Assembly: GCA_900316745.1 (NCBI GenBank)
Contig: ONEB01000002.1
Location: 30,194 to 94,193 of the forward strand
DNA: 64,000 nucleotides
Source of the DNA: an uncultured Eubacteriales bacterium
GTDB lineage: Bacteria; Bacillota; Clostridia; Oscillospirales; Oscillospiraceae
Direction of reading: 5' to 3'
Shown: piece after piece, positions 40,979 to 52,215 of the stretch
Layout: the number at the start of each line of letters is the position of its first letter
How positions within the stretch are numbered: the first letter of the stretch is position 1
The notes under the pieces: model-generated
Told to the model about the DNA's origin: nothing
Databases searched by the model: none
What the model saw: only the letters and a program-made list of their open reading frames with translations
Made by a program: the position numbers and the translations under genes

Positions 40979-41698
40979 ATGAACCTGGCATTGTATATCG
41001 TGTTCGGTTTGATCGTGCTGATCTCGATCTGGAGCGGCTACAAGCATGGTCTGATTCTGAGCGTGGCACACCTCGCGGCGATCGTCGCGTCGCTGTATCT
41101 GGCGGCGCTGCTGTCCAGCGCGTTCTCCAACGAGATCGTCTCCGGCATGCGCCCGTTCGCCGAGGGCTTTCTCGATCATCAGGTGGCGACGGAGGTCATG
41201 CCGAATCTCGGCCTCGTCGGCGACAGCGACCTCTCCGTAGCCGATACGCTTGAGCAGCAGCCGGAGGCCGCCTATGAATTCTGCTATTCCACCTATCGCG
41301 CCGCGGGCATCGCCGAAAAGCCCGCCCAGCAGATGGCGCGCGAGGCGCAGTCCTATGCCGCCGCGCAGCACACCACGGTGTCCGACGGGCTCGTGCAGGT
41401 GTTCTGCGAGCGCATGGCCTACGTCGCGGGAACGGCGCTGGCCTTTATCCTGATCCTCGTTTTGCTGCTCGCGGTCGGCAATCTTCCGAATCTCACGTTC
41501 CGACTCCCGGAGCATGAGCATCTGGACGACTTCGGCGGCGCGCTCGTGGGGCTTGTGAACGGTCTTGCCTACTGCATGCTCCTGTGCTGGGTGCTCCAGT
41601 TCGCCGGGGCGCTCATCGGCCGCGACACGCTGGAGGACAACATCGTGTCGAACATTCTTCTCAAAATCAATATCCTCACCATCGGTGTAGGCATCTAA
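40979..41698 (+). CDS. CvpA family membrane protein
   Basis: 239 residues. CvpA topology: N-terminal YIVFGLIVLISIWSGYKHGLILSVAHLAAIVAS, i.e. the xxGxxxG hallmark, an extracytoplasmic helical insert of ~90 residues, then two spans with LDDFGGALVGLVNGLAYCMLLCW (the conserved GxxxGxxxG region). The family is linked to colicin V/biofilm and envelope integrity. 25 nt after the propeller gene, 27 nt before clpE. Confidence 0.87.
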   Translation: MNLALYIVFGLIVLISIWSGYKHGLILSVAHLAAIVASLYLAALLSSAFSNEIVSGMRPFAEGFLDHQVATEVMPNLGLVGDSDLSVADTLEQQPEAAYEFCYSTYRAAGIAEKPAQQMAREAQSYAAAQHTTVSDGLVQVFCERMAYVAGTALAFILILVLLLAVGNLPNLTFRLPEHEHLDDFGGALVGLVNGLAYCMLLCWVLQFAGALIGRDTLEDNIVSNILLKINILTIGVGI

Positions 41699-41725
41699 TG
41701 ACTCCCAAGGAGGGAAATCGAATCT

Positions 41726-44026
41726 ATGCAGCCTACTCTCTGTGCCCGCTGCGGCAAGAATATGGCGGTGATCTTCATCACCCGCATCGAAAACAACGAA
41801 ACGAAAAACGAGGGGCTCTGCCTCAAATGCGCCCGCGAGCTGCACATCAAGCCCGTGGACGACGTGATCGAGCGCATGGGGCTCACGGACGAGGATCTGG
41901 ACAGCCTCACCGGCGATATGATGGATCTGTTCCGCAACGCCGAGGAGCTGCCGGACGCGTCGGACGACGACGGCGAGAACGACGACGGCAAGACCGCGAC
42001 GTTCCCGTTCTTAAACCGCCTCTTCGGCGCGGCAAACAACGCCATGCAGCCGGCGAATGAGCCTGAGCCCAAGCGCGAGCAGGCGCAGCAGCCGCGCGAC
42101 GGCGCGGCTCCCCAGCCGAAAAAGCGCAAGTTTCTGGATAACTACTGCATCGACCTCACCGCGCGCGCCGAACAGGGCAAGCTCGACCGCATGATCGGCC
42201 GCGCCGAGGAGCTTGAGCGCGTTCTGCAGATCCTAAACCGCCGCCAGAAGAACAACCCCTGTCTCATCGGCGAGCCGGGCGTCGGCAAGACCGCCATCGC
42301 CGAGGGCCTCGCCCAGCGCATCGCAAAGGGCGACGTGCCGTATAAGCTCCGTGATAAGCGCGTGTATCTCCTGGATCTCACGGCGCTCGTCGCGGGCACG
42401 CAGTTTCGCGGGCAGTTCGAGAGCCGCATGAAAGGGCTCATCGACGATATCCGCAAGGCCGGCAACGTCATCCTCGTCATCGACGAGGTGCACAACATCG
42501 TCGGCGCGGGCGACGCCGAGGGCAGCATGAACGCCGCCAATATCTTGAAGCCCGCCCTCTCGCGCGGCGAGATCCAGGTCATCGGCGCGACGACGTTCAC
42601 CGAATACCGCAAGCACATCGAAAAGGACTCCGCGCTCGAGCGCCGCTTCCAGCCCGTCACGGTCTCGGAGCCGTCCATCGCGGACAGCATCGAGGTCCTA
42701 AAGGGCGTGCGCAGCTACTACGAGGACTTCCATCAGGTGACGATCTCCGACGAGATGTGCGCCGCCGCGGTCACGCTCTCGGAGCGGTATATCACGGACC
42801 GCTATCTCCCAGACAAGGCCATCGACCTCATCGACGAGGCCTGCTCGGACGTGAACCTGAAAAACGCCGCGCTCTCGCGCCGCATGGAGGTCGAAAAGGA
42901 GCTCGCGGACTACGACAAAGAGCGCGAGATGATCATGTCCCAGGCCGATCAGGACTTTGAGCGGCTCGCGGAGCTTCGAAGCAGATCGCTGCAGCTGACC
43001 GACGAGCTCAACCGCCTCAAAGCCCTCGACCGCCCCGCGCTCACGACGGAAAACCTCGCGCGCGTCATCGAGCTCTGGACGAAGATCCCGGCCTCGAGCA
43101 TCCGCGAGGATGAGTTTGAGCGCCTCGCGCAGCTGGGCGACCGCCTGCGCGCGCACATCGTCGGGCAGGACGAGGCCGTCGACGCCGTCTGCGCCGCCAT
43201 CCGCCGCAGCCGCGTCGGTCTGCAGGCAAAGCGCAAGCCCGTCAGCTTCATCTTCGTGGGCGGCACGGGCGTCGGCAAGACGGAGCTTGTAAAGCGCCTT
43301 GCCGCCGACCTCTTCGATTCGCCGGAGAGCCTGATTCGCCTCGACATGTCGGAATTCATGGAGAAATTCTCCGTCTCGCGGCTCATCGGCTCGCCTCCGG
43401 GCTACGTCGGCTATGACGAGGCGGGGCAGCTCACCGAGAAGATCCGCCGCAAGCCGTACTCGGTCGTCCTCTTCGACGAGATCGAAAAGGCGCACCCGGA
43501 CGTGATGAACATCCTCCTGCAGATCCTCGACGACGGGCGCATCACGGACGCGCAGGGCCGCACCGTGAACTTTGAAAACACCGTCGTCATCATGACGACG
43601 AACGCCGGCAGCAACCGCGGCGCGAACGCGCTCGGCTTCGGCATGTCCGCAAACGACCAGACCCGCGAGCGCGTGATGAAGGCGCTGGGAGAATTCCTGC
43701 GTCCGGAGTTTTTGAACCGCGTGGACGAGGTCGTGTATTTCAACCGCCTCACCGAGGAGAACTTCCGCAATATCGCCTCGCTCATGCTCACCGAGGTGCG
43801 CGACATGATGGCCCAGCGCGGCATGGCGCTCGTCTGGGACGAGACGGTCATCGACGCGCTCGTAAAGAAGAGCTTCAGCGAGACCTACGGCGCGCGCAAC
43901 CTGCGCCGCACGATCCAGAAGGACGTGGAGGACGCCATCGCCGCCGCAATCGTAGACCGCCGCGCCCACGCAGCGAACGTGAAATTAACGGCGGACGGCG
44001 ATCATATCAAGGTCGAATTGGAATAA
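41726..44026 (+). CDS. clpE: ClpE-type AAA+ unfoldase with N-terminal zinc finger
   Basis: 766 residues. N-terminal treble-clef finger Cys6-x2-Cys9 ... Cys32-x2-Cys35, resembling ClpE/McsA, then an acidic and Pro-rich linker (90-135) in place of a Clp-N domain. AAA-1 (about 140-370): [23 protein letters not shown]-domain coil (about 390-440, [17 protein letters not shown]). AAA-2: [25 protein letters not shown], and the C-terminal D2-small domain. It unfolds substrates for ClpP in stress. No CtsR or McsB is next to it, unlike the clpC operon. AAGGAGG precedes the ATG. Confidence 0.93.
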   Translation: MQPTLCARCGKNMAVIFITRIENNETKNEGLCLKCARELHIKPVDDVIERMGLTDEDLDSLTGDMMDLFRNAEELPDASDDDGENDDGKTATFPFLNRLFGAANNAMQPANEPEPKREQAQQPRDGAAPQPKKRKFLDNYCIDLTARAEQGKLDRMIGRAEELERVLQILNRRQKNNPCLIGEPGVGKTAIAEGLAQRIAKGDVPYKLRDKRVYLLDLTALVAGTQFRGQFESRMKGLIDDIRKAGNVILVIDEVHNIVGAGDAEGSMNAANILKPALSRGEIQVIGATTFTEYRKHIEKDSALERRFQPVTVSEPSIADSIEVLKGVRSYYEDFHQVTISDEMCAAAVTLSERYITDRYLPDKAIDLIDEACSDVNLKNAALSRRMEVEKELADYDKEREMIMSQADQDFERLAELRSRSLQLTDELNRLKALDRPALTTENLARVIELWTKIPASSIREDEFERLAQLGDRLRAHIVGQDEAVDAVCAAIRRSRVGLQAKRKPVSFIFVGGTGVGKTELVKRLAADLFDSPESLIRLDMSEFMEKFSVSRLIGSPPGYVGYDEAGQLTEKIRRKPYSVVLFDEIEKAHPDVMNILLQILDDGRITDAQGRTVNFENTVVIMTTNAGSNRGANALGFGMSANDQTRERVMKALGEFLRPEFLNRVDEVVYFNRLTEENFRNIASLMLTEVRDMMAQRGMALVWDETVIDALVKKSFSETYGARNLRRTIQKDVEDAIAAAIVDRRAHAANVKLTADGDHIKVELE

Positions 44027-44037
44027 TGCAACCGCAG

Positions 44038-44057
44038 GGGAGGGGCTTGCCCCTCCC
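44038..44057. repeat. short perfect hairpin between clpE and the macro-domain gene
   Basis: GGGAGGGGC/GCCCCTCCC with a 2-nt loop, 12 nt after the clpE stop. No T run; probably an mRNA stability or processing structure. Confidence 0.5.
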
Positions 44058-44082
44058 GCTCGGTATCAGGGAGGAAACCATC

Positions 44083-44595
44083 ATGAAATCCAAAATCCAA
44101 ATCATCCAGGGCGACATCACCCTGTCGGACGCCGACGCCATCGTGAACGCCGCGAACTGCTCGCTTTTGGGCGGCGGCGGCGTGGACGGCGCGATCCACC
44201 GCGCGGCGGGGCCGGAGCTCCTCGCGGAATGCCGCACCTTAAACGGCTGCGAGACCGGCGAGGCGAAGATCACAAAGGGCTACCGCCTGAAGGCAAAATA
44301 CGTCATCCACACGCCTGGTCCGCGCTGGCGCGACGGGCAGCACGGGGAGCCTGAAAAGCTCGAGAGCTGCTACCGCAACTGCCTGCGCCTCGCCGCCGAA
44401 AACGGCTGCGGAAGCGTGGACTTCCCGTCCATCAGCACGGGCGTGTATCACTTCCCGCTGCAGCAGGCCGCCGCCATCGCCGTGAAGACGATCGCCGAGA
44501 CGCTCGATGCGTACCCTGAGATTGAGCGCGTGCGCATGGTGTGCTTTGATGCGCGCACCCGCGCGGCCTACGAAGACGCCCTTGCGGCGCTCTGA
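44083..44595 (+). CDS. Macro domain ADP-ribose-binding hydrolase (YmdB/MacroD type)
   Basis: 170 residues from ATG 44083 (GGGAGGAA upstream). The ligand motifs are [35 protein letters not shown] in two adjacent pieces, IHTPGPRW and the phosphate loop [10 protein letters not shown]. MacroD members remove ADP-ribose from proteins or hydrolyse O-acetyl-ADP-ribose. Cytosolic. 57 nt after clpE and 10 nt before the rhomboid gene. Confidence 0.94.
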   Translation: MKSKIQIIQGDITLSDADAIVNAANCSLLGGGGVDGAIHRAAGPELLAECRTLNGCETGEAKITKGYRLKAKYVIHTPGPRWRDGQHGEPEKLESCYRNCLRLAAENGCGSVDFPSISTGVYHFPLQQAAAIAVKTIAETLDAYPEIERVRMVCFDARTRAAYEDALAAL

Positions 44596-44604
44596 GGGCC
44601 GGCG

Positions 44605-45180
44605 ATGAAAAAGCATTCGGTCACGATCCAGTATAACGCGCCCGTCACGCTCACGTTCGCGCTTCTGAGCCTGCTGGCGCTCCTGCTCGGCAGGATCACG
44701 GACGGCTGGACGACGCAGCATCTCTTCTGCGTGTACCGCGCGCCGCTCAGCGATCTGCTGACGTATCCGAGAGCGCTGCTGCATGTGCTGGGGCATACGG
44801 ACTTCGCGTCGTGCGCGGCCAACATCGTCATGATCCTCGTCGTGGGGCCTGCGGCGGAGGAGCGGTTTTCGAGCCGCCGCGTGCTCCTCGCCATCCTCAT
44901 CACCGCGCTCGTCACGAGTCTCGTGCTCTGGTTTTTCTTCCCCGGCAGCACGCTCATGGGCGCGTCCGGCGTGGTGTTCATGCTCATCGTGCTCAGCTCC
45001 TTTGCCGGGGCGCGCGGAGGCGTGATCCCGCTCACGCTCATTCTGGTGCTGGCGCTCTATCTCGGCACGGAGATCGTGCAGGCCTTTACCGGCGCGCGCG
45101 ACCTCGTGCAGCTGACGCACATCGCCGGCGGCGTGGTCGGCGTCGTGCTCGGCACGATCTACGCCCGCAGGGGAGGCTGA
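44605..45180 (+). CDS. Rhomboid family intramembrane serine protease
   Basis: 191 residues, six membrane spans, the minimal rhomboid core. HVLGHTDFASCAANIVMILVVG carries the L2 oxyanion-side residues, the catalytic Ser is in LMGASGVVFML and His in LTHIAGGVVG. It cleaves membrane proteins within the bilayer; substrates unknown. Closely packed with the macro-domain gene (10 nt) and DUF523 gene (3 nt). Confidence 0.92.
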   Translation: MKKHSVTIQYNAPVTLTFALLSLLALLLGRITDGWTTQHLFCVYRAPLSDLLTYPRALLHVLGHTDFASCAANIVMILVVGPAAEERFSSRRVLLAILITALVTSLVLWFFFPGSTLMGASGVVFMLIVLSSFAGARGGVIPLTLILVLALYLGTEIVQAFTGARDLVQLTHIAGGVVGVVLGTIYARRGG

Positions 45181-45183
45181 GCG

Positions 45184-45612
45184 ATGCGCATTCTGATCAG
45201 CGCCTGTCTTCTGGGCGAGGCCTGCCGCTATGACGGCGCGTCCAAGGGGCTGCCGCCGGAAAAGCTCGAAGCGCTCATGCGCAAGCATACGCTCATCCCC
45301 GTCTGTCCGGAGCAGCTCGGCGGGCTCCCCACGCCGCGCACACCGTCGGAGCGGCAGGGAGCGTGCGTCGTCATGCGCGACGGCACGGACGTCACCGCGG
45401 AATATGACCGCGGGGCGCGCATCGCCTGCGCCCTCGCCGCCCAGACGCTCGCCGAGGCAGCGCTTTTGAAGGCGCGCAGCCCCTCCTGCGGCAGCGGCGA
45501 GATCTACGACGGCACGTTCACCGGCACGCTGACGCCCGGCGACGGCGTCACCGCCGAGCGCCTGAAGACCCTCGGCATCCCGGTCTATACGGAAGAGACA
45601 TTCCCGTTCTGA
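45184..45612 (+). CDS. DUF523 family protein
   Basis: 142 residues. The typical DUF523 start is seen (MRILISACLLGEACRYDG), then LIPVCPEQLGGLPTPR and KARSPSCGSGEIYDG, with three conserved cysteines that could bind metal or a thiol. Function is not established for the family; in some proteins it is fused to DUF1722. Last gene before a terminator. Confidence 0.93.
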   Translation: MRILISACLLGEACRYDGASKGLPPEKLEALMRKHTLIPVCPEQLGGLPTPRTPSERQGACVVMRDGTDVTAEYDRGARIACALAAQTLAEAALLKARSPSCGSGEIYDGTFTGTLTPGDGVTAERLKTLGIPVYTEETFPF

Positions 45613-45626
45613 TACGGCAAAAGCAC

Positions 45627-45668
45627 CCCTCTGCGGTCTGTTATTCACACCGCGGAGGGACTTTTTTG
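45627..45668 (+). terminator. terminator after the DUF523 gene
   Basis: CCCTCTGCGGT/ACCGCGGAGGG (one wobble pair) followed by ACTTTTTT. Confidence 0.88.
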
Positions 45669-45743
45669 TGGAAAACGTTGTTGGAAATGTGGAAAAGGTT
45701 CACATAACATGAAGCTCTCGGACAAAAAACACGCCTTTCCCGC

Positions 45744-45772
45744 TTGCCGACACCCTGCAATCGTGATATGAT
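45744..45772 (+). promoter_or_regulatory. promoter of the SLH-protein gene
   Basis: TTGCCG (45744-45749), 17 nt, TATGAT (45767-45772) with upstream TG; 50 nt before the ATG. Confidence 0.6.
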
Positions 45773-45823
45773 AAAAGTTACGGATGCAGGAAGCATTCGA
45801 CAGATTTAATGGAGGAACAAAGC

Positions 45824-47386
45824 ATGAAAAAACGCATTTTGTGTCTGGTTCTGACGCTGATGCTTGCGCTCTCGCTGGCGGCTGTGCCGGCGGCGGCGGC
45901 ACCCCTCGACGCCTACACCGACGCCGTGAAGGCGGCGATCGCCGAAAACGGCACCGCGTATCCCGGCTACGGCATGCTCTATGATCTCGACGCCAACGGC
46001 ACGGACGAGCTGCTGATGCTCTATCGCAGCGAGCAATCCGGCGCGCCCAACGTGGTGCTGAGCATCTATACGCTCGCAAACGGCGTCTGCACGCCGCTGC
46101 TCGACCACGCCGTGATGTATCAGGAGGTCGGCAGCACGACCGGCGCGGTCTCCGTCGTGAAGAAAAACAACGAGACTCTGCTCCTTGCCGAGCGCGAGAG
46201 CAGCGAGAGCGATGCAGTGCTGCACCGCTATACCGGCAGCGCCGCGCTCTACACCCTCGCTTCCGGCGCGCTGAAAGAGGTCTCGCGTCTGGACTACAAA
46301 TATGACGAGACGCTCTCAGGCGACGGCGAGTGGACGGTGCCGGAGGAGAAGTTCACCGGCAGCGAGCGCACCGGCTCCGGCACGGCCGAGATCTCCTACG
46401 GGCAGTTCCAGGCGTGGTTCAACGCGCTGGACCGTCTCACGCTGCTCGTCGCCCGCGACGTGAACGACCGCGGCGACGGTCTGCCCCTGGAGCTGCTGCT
46501 CGGCCGTCTGGAGGGACACATCGGCCCGTTCACGGACGTCGCGGCAAGCGAGTGGTATGCCGACAGCGTCGAATGGGCGCTGCTGCACAAGATCACCGAC
46601 GGCATGACCGATACGACCTTCGGCACCGGCAGCACCTGCACCCGCGCGCAGATGGTCACGTTCCTGTGGCGCGCGCACGGCTCGCCCATGATCAAGACCG
46701 ACGGCGAGATCCAGTTCACCGATGTGCCGAAGAGTGAATACTACTATGACGCGGTGCGCTGGGCGGTCACGCTCGGCATCACGGACGGCATGACGGACAC
46801 GACCTTTGCCCCCGACGGCACGGTCAACCGCGCCCAGACCGTCACGTTCCTGTGGCGTGACGCCTGCCACCCGAGCGCCGCGATCCCGAATTTTGCGGAC
46901 GTGCCGCTCGCGGAGTACTACGCCTCTGCCGTGGGCTGGGCGCAGGAGGTCGAGGTGACCGACGGCGTGACGGAGACGACCTTTGCCCCCAACGACCCCT
47001 GCACCCGCGCGCAGATCGTCACGTTCCTGAGCCGCGGCATGTGCGCGCCGGGCCTGCACGCGTCCGATGTGACCGGACTGGACCATGGCAAAGAGATCAG
47101 CTTTGCCACCGATTCCTACGGCAAGCAGATCCTCTTCACCGCCGTGGGCGATGTGGATGACTTCTCCGTCGTGAGCCTCATGCTCACCGCCACGGAGGGA
47201 CTGAAGCCCGACATGGCAGTGAAAGAGGTGGGCGCGCTGCACGACGGCGAGACCTTCCTGCTGCAGACCGGCATCCCCGATGTGGCAGCGCGCTACGGCG
47301 TGACCTATACGATCGGCGACCGCACCGTGACCCTCGCGATCACGGACAGCGGACGCGACGGCAGCGTGTATCTCACAGAACTGTAA
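45824..47386 (+). CDS. Exported protein with three C-terminal-side SLH domains
   Basis: 520 residues from ATG 45824 (GGAGGAA 7 nt upstream). Signal peptide MKKRILCLVLTLMLALSLA ending AAAA. The N-terminal region (30-225) is a globular domain of unknown type with ELLMLYRSEQ-like strands. Then three SLH repeats: FTDVAASEWYADSVEWAL, FTDVPKSEYYYDAVRWAV and FADVPLAEYYASAVGWAQ, each followed by GITDGMTDTTF-type ends and FLWR/FLSR motifs. A final ~110-residue beta domain follows. Likely anchored to the wall by its SLH part; ligand of the other domains unknown. Confidence 0.88.
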   Translation: MKKRILCLVLTLMLALSLAAVPAAAAPLDAYTDAVKAAIAENGTAYPGYGMLYDLDANGTDELLMLYRSEQSGAPNVVLSIYTLANGVCTPLLDHAVMYQEVGSTTGAVSVVKKNNETLLLAERESSESDAVLHRYTGSAALYTLASGALKEVSRLDYKYDETLSGDGEWTVPEEKFTGSERTGSGTAEISYGQFQAWFNALDRLTLLVARDVNDRGDGLPLELLLGRLEGHIGPFTDVAASEWYADSVEWALLHKITDGMTDTTFGTGSTCTRAQMVTFLWRAHGSPMIKTDGEIQFTDVPKSEYYYDAVRWAVTLGITDGMTDTTFAPDGTVNRAQTVTFLWRDACHPSAAIPNFADVPLAEYYASAVGWAQEVEVTDGVTETTFAPNDPCTRAQIVTFLSRGMCAPGLHASDVTGLDHGKEISFATDSYGKQILFTAVGDVDDFSVVSLMLTATEGLKPDMAVKEVGALHDGETFLLQTGIPDVAARYGVTYTIGDRTVTLAITDSGRDGSVYLTEL

Positions 47387-47412
47387 TCTGACTGGAACCG
47401 GAGGTTGGGACC

Positions 47413-49875
47413 ATGCACATTGGCTTGAACCGAGACTGGAGCTTCACCGAGCGCTTCGACGAGGCATTCCTGCGCGGCGAGGGCGCGGCGGAGACCGTCG
47501 AGCTGCCGCACACCTGCGTTCTCACGCCCTATGACTACTTCGATGAGAGCATCTACCAGATGGTCTGCGGCTATCGCCGGGTGCTCCGCGTGCCGGCTGA
47601 CTGGGCGGGAAAGCGCGTCTTTCTCACGCTCGGCGCGGCGGGCCACAGCGCCGAGGTCTATGTGGATGGGCAAAAGCTCAGCGAGCACCACTGCGGCTAC
47701 ACGGCGTTTAAGACCGAGCTCACCGGCGCGCTCACGCCGGGAGCCGACGCCCTGCTCGTGATCCGCGTCGACTCCCGCGAGCAGCAGGACATCCCGCCGT
47801 TCGGCTATGTGATCGACTATATGACCTACGGCGGACTGTACCGCGAGGCGTGGCTCGATGTGTATGACAGCGCCTTCGTCGAGGACGTGTGCGTGCGCCC
47901 GGAGATCCCCGCCGGCGCGGGGCTGGTCTCGAAGCGCGACAACGCGCGGAAGATCGCGGCGGTGCGCTTTGAGGGGCGCGTCGAGACCATCGTCACGCTG
48001 CGCGGCGAGATCGACAGCGAAGACTGTGTCCTGCGCCAGACCGTCACGCGCTGCGGCGAGGACAGGCCCCTCGTCACGGCGCAGGCGGCGCTGTCCTCCC
48101 TCGCGCTCACGGCAGGGGAGGGCGACCGGCGGACCTGCCGGCGCGCGCTGCGCGTGCCGGACGCCGCGCTCTGGGACATCGCGTCTCCCGCGCTCTATCG
48201 CCTCGAGACCGCGCTCGTGCGCGGCGGCGAGGTGCTGCACGAGAGCGTGACCACGTTCGGCTTCCGCCGCGCGGAGTGGCGCGCAAACGCGTTTTACTTA
48301 AATGGGCGAAAGGTGCAGCTCGTGGGGCTCAACCGCCACCAGAGCTGGCCCTACATCGGCTATGCTGCGCCCGCGCGCATGCAGCGCATGGACGCGGACA
48401 TCCTGAAAAAGGAGCTCGGCCTCAACGCCGTGCGCACCTCGCACTATCCGCAGTCGCAGCACTTCATCGACCGCTGCGACGAGCTGGGGCTGCTCGTGTT
48501 CACCGAGATGCCCGGCTGGCAGCACATCGGCGGCGATAAATGGAAGCGCCAGGCCGTGCGCAACACCGAGGACATGGTGCGCCAGTACCGCAACCACCCG
48601 AGCATCGTGCTCTGGGGCGTGCGCATCAACGAAAGCCGCGACGACGATGCGTTCTACACCGAGACGAACGCCGCTGCCCGCGCGCTCGATCCCACCCGCG
48701 CCACGGCGGGCGTGCGCTGCCACAAGCGCTCGAGCCTGCTGGAGGACGTCTATACTTATAACGACTTCTCCCACACCGGCAAAAACGCCGGCTGCGAGCC
48801 GAAGCGCAATGTCACGAGCGACATGAAAAAGGCCTACGTCATCTCGGAGTTCAACGGGCACATGTTCCCGACCAAGACCTTCGACCCCGAGGAGCACCGC
48901 CTGGACCACGCGCTCCGGCATGCCAATGTCCTCGACGCCGCCTTCCGCGAAAAGGGCGTCGCGGGCTCGTTCGGCTGGTGCATGTTCGACTACAACACGC
49001 ATCAGGACTTCGGCAGCGGCGACCGCATCTGCTACCACGGCGTGATGGACATGTTCCGCAATCCGAAGCTCGCCGCCGCCGTCTACGCCGCGCAGGGGGA
49101 CTTCGAGCCCGTGCTGGAGGTCAGCTCCTCCATGGACATCGGCGAGCACCCGGCGGGCAACCGCGGCAGGATCTTCGTCTTTACGAACGCCGACGAGGTG
49201 CGGATGTACAAAAACGGCGTCTTCATCCGCAGCTACACGCATAAGGATTCGCCCTACAAGCACATCCCGAACCCGCCGATCGAGATCGACGACTTCATCG
49301 GCGACGCGATCGAGCGGGGCGAAAGCTTCACGCCGACGCAGGCGAAGTTTGTCAAGGACATGCTCAACCACAACGCGCGCTTCGGCTCCGACCACATGCC
49401 GCCCGCCGTCCTCGCGAAAGCGGCGGTCTGCATGGCGCGCTACGGCATGACGTTTGACGACGCCTACCGGCTCTACGGCAAGTACGTCGGCAACTGGGGC
49501 GACGCCGCGATCGAATACCGCTTCGACGCCGTGAAAGACGGCGTGGTGGTAAAGTCCGTGCGCAAGTCTCCCGCGAGAGCGCGCGTGCTGCGCGCCGAGA
49601 CGCCGACCACGCAGCTGCGCGAGGGCGAGACCTACGACGCCACGCTCGTGCGCATCGCCATGACGGACCAGAACGGCAACGTCCTGCCGTTTTATAACGG
49701 CGCGCTGCGCATCACTGCCGAGGGACCGATCCGGCTCATCGGCGCGGAGCACAACATGCTGCGCGGCGGACTCGGCGGCGTGATCGTCCGCACCACGGGC
49801 GGGCAGGGCGCCGCGAAGGTCACCATCGAGGCCGAGGGGACGGCTCCGGTCGAGATCGCCTTTACCGTCGCATAA
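47413..49875 (+). CDS. Glycoside hydrolase family 2 enzyme
   Basis: 820 residues, no signal peptide, so cytosolic. N-terminal sugar-binding domain (1-170), immunoglobulin-like domain (170-290), then the TIM barrel: LVGLNRHQSWPYIG, NAVRTSHYPQSQHFIDRCDELGLLVFTEMP in two pieces, acid/base Glu near residue 407 in WGVRINES, nucleophile Glu near 478 in VISEFNGH. Extra C-terminal Ig-like domains (620-820). GH2 includes beta-galactosidases, glucuronidases and mannosidases; specificity is not evident. A family of such DUF4982-bearing enzymes is common in gut clostridia. 26 nt after the SLH gene. Confidence 0.93.
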   Translation: MHIGLNRDWSFTERFDEAFLRGEGAAETVELPHTCVLTPYDYFDESIYQMVCGYRRVLRVPADWAGKRVFLTLGAAGHSAEVYVDGQKLSEHHCGYTAFKTELTGALTPGADALLVIRVDSREQQDIPPFGYVIDYMTYGGLYREAWLDVYDSAFVEDVCVRPEIPAGAGLVSKRDNARKIAAVRFEGRVETIVTLRGEIDSEDCVLRQTVTRCGEDRPLVTAQAALSSLALTAGEGDRRTCRRALRVPDAALWDIASPALYRLETALVRGGEVLHESVTTFGFRRAEWRANAFYLNGRKVQLVGLNRHQSWPYIGYAAPARMQRMDADILKKELGLNAVRTSHYPQSQHFIDRCDELGLLVFTEMPGWQHIGGDKWKRQAVRNTEDMVRQYRNHPSIVLWGVRINESRDDDAFYTETNAAARALDPTRATAGVRCHKRSSLLEDVYTYNDFSHTGKNAGCEPKRNVTSDMKKAYVISEFNGHMFPTKTFDPEEHRLDHALRHANVLDAAFREKGVAGSFGWCMFDYNTHQDFGSGDRICYHGVMDMFRNPKLAAAVYAAQGDFEPVLEVSSSMDIGEHPAGNRGRIFVFTNADEVRMYKNGVFIRSYTHKDSPYKHIPNPPIEIDDFIGDAIERGESFTPTQAKFVKDMLNHNARFGSDHMPPAVLAKAAVCMARYGMTFDDAYRLYGKYVGNWGDAAIEYRFDAVKDGVVVKSVRKSPARARVLRAETPTTQLREGETYDATLVRIAMTDQNGNVLPFYNGALRITAEGPIRLIGAEHNMLRGGLGGVIVRTTGGQGAAKVTIEAEGTAPVEIAFTVA

Positions 49876-49890
49876 TCGAAAAGAAAAAAG

Positions 49891-49926
49891 CAGGGGCTGT
49901 TGCAAAACGGATGCAACAGCCCCTGT
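49891..49926. terminator. terminator between the GH2 and racemase genes
   Basis: CAGGGGCTGTTGC/GCAACAGCCCCTG with A run before and TTTT after; convergent genes. Confidence 0.9.
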
Positions 49927-49949
49927 TTTATGTTTTTCCATCTGCACGG

Positions 49950-50710
49950 CTACGGCTCGATCTCGGCGGTGCGCTGCGCGATGCAGCGAACAGCTCCGGC
50001 GAGATGGAGCCTGCCCGCGTCGTCGGACGTGATCGTGAGCCGTCCGCCGGGCTGATCGAGCGCGGCGGACACGCTGCCCTCCTCCGAGGCGAGATACGCG
50101 CCCACCGCGGTGGTGCCGCTGGCGCAGGAGGTCTCCCAGAAGAGGGTGTCCGCCTCCGGCACATAGACCAGCGGCGTCAGCGCTGCGCGGCGCCGGTCGA
50201 AAAACATCAGCCCCAGCGCGTCGGCATGGAGCGCGAGGCACCATTCGCGCGCCATGCGCTCCGCCAGCGGGCGGGGCATCGGCTCGGTGAGCACGACATG
50301 CGTAATGCCGGGAAGCTCCACCACGGGCACGACGCCGACGCCGGGGAGCATGCGCTGCGTGACGCGCGTCGGGCGCGGCATTTCCACGACGCCCTGCCAG
50401 CTGCCGTCCGGCTGCCGCGCGGCCTCCACGCGCACCGGCGCCGGCGCTCCGGAGACGCGCACAGACTGCACGGTCCTGTCCTGCCCGGCGGCCTCAGCCG
50501 CGCAGACCGCCGCGCTCATGGCGGCGTTCCCGCAGAATTCTCCGCCCGCCATGCGCAGCGCGCCGTCCGGCGAGAGGAATCCGACCTGCTCCGCGCGCGG
50601 CTCGAGCGCCATGAGCTGCGCCGCGATGCGCGGCTGCATCGCGGCAGGCATGGGCGTCTCGACCAGAAGCGTGATGTTTCCGGTCGGATCGAAGATACGA
50701 TAGTCCAGCT

Positions 50711-50714
<4 letters not shown>
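49950..50714 (-). CDS. DapF-fold amino-acid racemase/epimerase-like protein
   Basis: 254 residues. Two symmetric halves with the thiol pair expected of cofactor-free racemases: Cys61 in [15 protein letters not shown] and Cys197 in [14 protein letters not shown]. Length and motifs are nearer to CntK-type histidine racemases and relatives than to genuine DapF. Its start overlaps the stop of a polar amino-acid ABC ATPase (4 nt), so it is in that operon: binding protein, permease, ATPase, racemase. It may racemise the imported amino acid, or act on a D-amino acid before or after transport. The substrate is inferred only from context. Confidence 0.82.
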
Positions 50715-51484
<770 letters not shown>

Positions 51485-51497
51485 AGTTGCCGTCCTC

Positions 51498-52145
51498 TTA
51501 TTGGTAATAATCCAGGCGCTTTTCGACTCTGCCCATCACGCGGTCGACGACGAAGTTCAGCACATAGTAGAACACGCCCGCGACCACAAAGGGCACAAAG
51601 CTCGTCTGGGAGTTTGCAATCTGTTTGCCGATGGTGAACATCTCCTGATAGGAGACCGTGAACGCGATGGAGGTATCCTTGACCAGCGTGACGATCTCGT
51701 TGGTCACACTCGGCATGATGCGCTTGACGACCTGCGGCAGGATGACGCGCATAAACGTCTGAACCCGCGTGTACCCCAGAACGGTGGCGGCCTCATACTG
51801 CCCGACGGGGATCGACTCGATGCCGCCGCGGTAGATCTCGGCGAAATAGGCGGCGTAGTTGACGGCAAACGCGATCACGACCGGGATCAGCTTGTTGCGC
51901 GATACGCCCATGCCGAACAGATAATACGGACCGTAGGTCACGGCCAGCAGCTGCAGCATCAGCGGCGTGCCGCGCAGCACGGTGATGAAAAACCGCGTGA
52001 CCGAGGATACGATCCGGTTTTTGCTCATGCGCAGCAGCGCCACAATCATGCCCAGCGGCAGGGAGAAAAGGAGCGTGAGCGCAAAAATGGCGCAGGTCCG
52101 GCCGAGACCTTCGCTCATTTTCAGGATGATGGTCATTAACGTCAT
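51498..52145 (-). CDS. Polar amino acid ABC transporter permease
   Basis: 215 residues, five membrane spans, HisM/GlnP type. [18 protein letters not shown] at the N-terminus, [15 protein letters not shown] (the amino-acid permease hallmark), the ATPase-contact EAA loop [21 protein letters not shown] and the end [13 protein letters not shown]. It forms the channel with the ATPase and the binding protein encoded upstream of repeat copy B. Confidence 0.95.
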   Translation of the reverse strand: MTLMTIILKMSEGLGRTCAIFALTLLFSLPLGMIVALLRMSKNRIVSSVTRFFITVLRGTPLMLQLLAVTYGPYYLFGMGVSRNKLIPVVIAFAVNYAAYFAEIYRGGIESIPVGQYEAATVLGYTRVQTFMRVILPQVVKRIMPSVTNEIVTLVKDTSIAFTVSYQEMFTIGKQIANSQTSFVPFVVAGVFYYVLNFVVDRVMGRVEKRLDYYQ

Positions 52146-52215
52146 ATCGGAAACCTCAATTACTCAAAGAAAAAATACGCCATGGGAAAATACGATGCTG
52201 AACACTTCGACATCA

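Noticed and set aside
39856-45612. ClpE, CvpA, propeller protein, macro domain and rhomboid as a defence island
   Set aside because: Close packing suggested it, but each is a common housekeeping or envelope gene in clostridia. No nuclease, toxin or effector is present, and GC and codon use match the chromosome.
47413-49875. GH2 enzyme called as beta-galactosidase
   Set aside because: Catalytic residues fit GH2 in general, but no specificity-defining residues could be recognised; the narrow name was not used.
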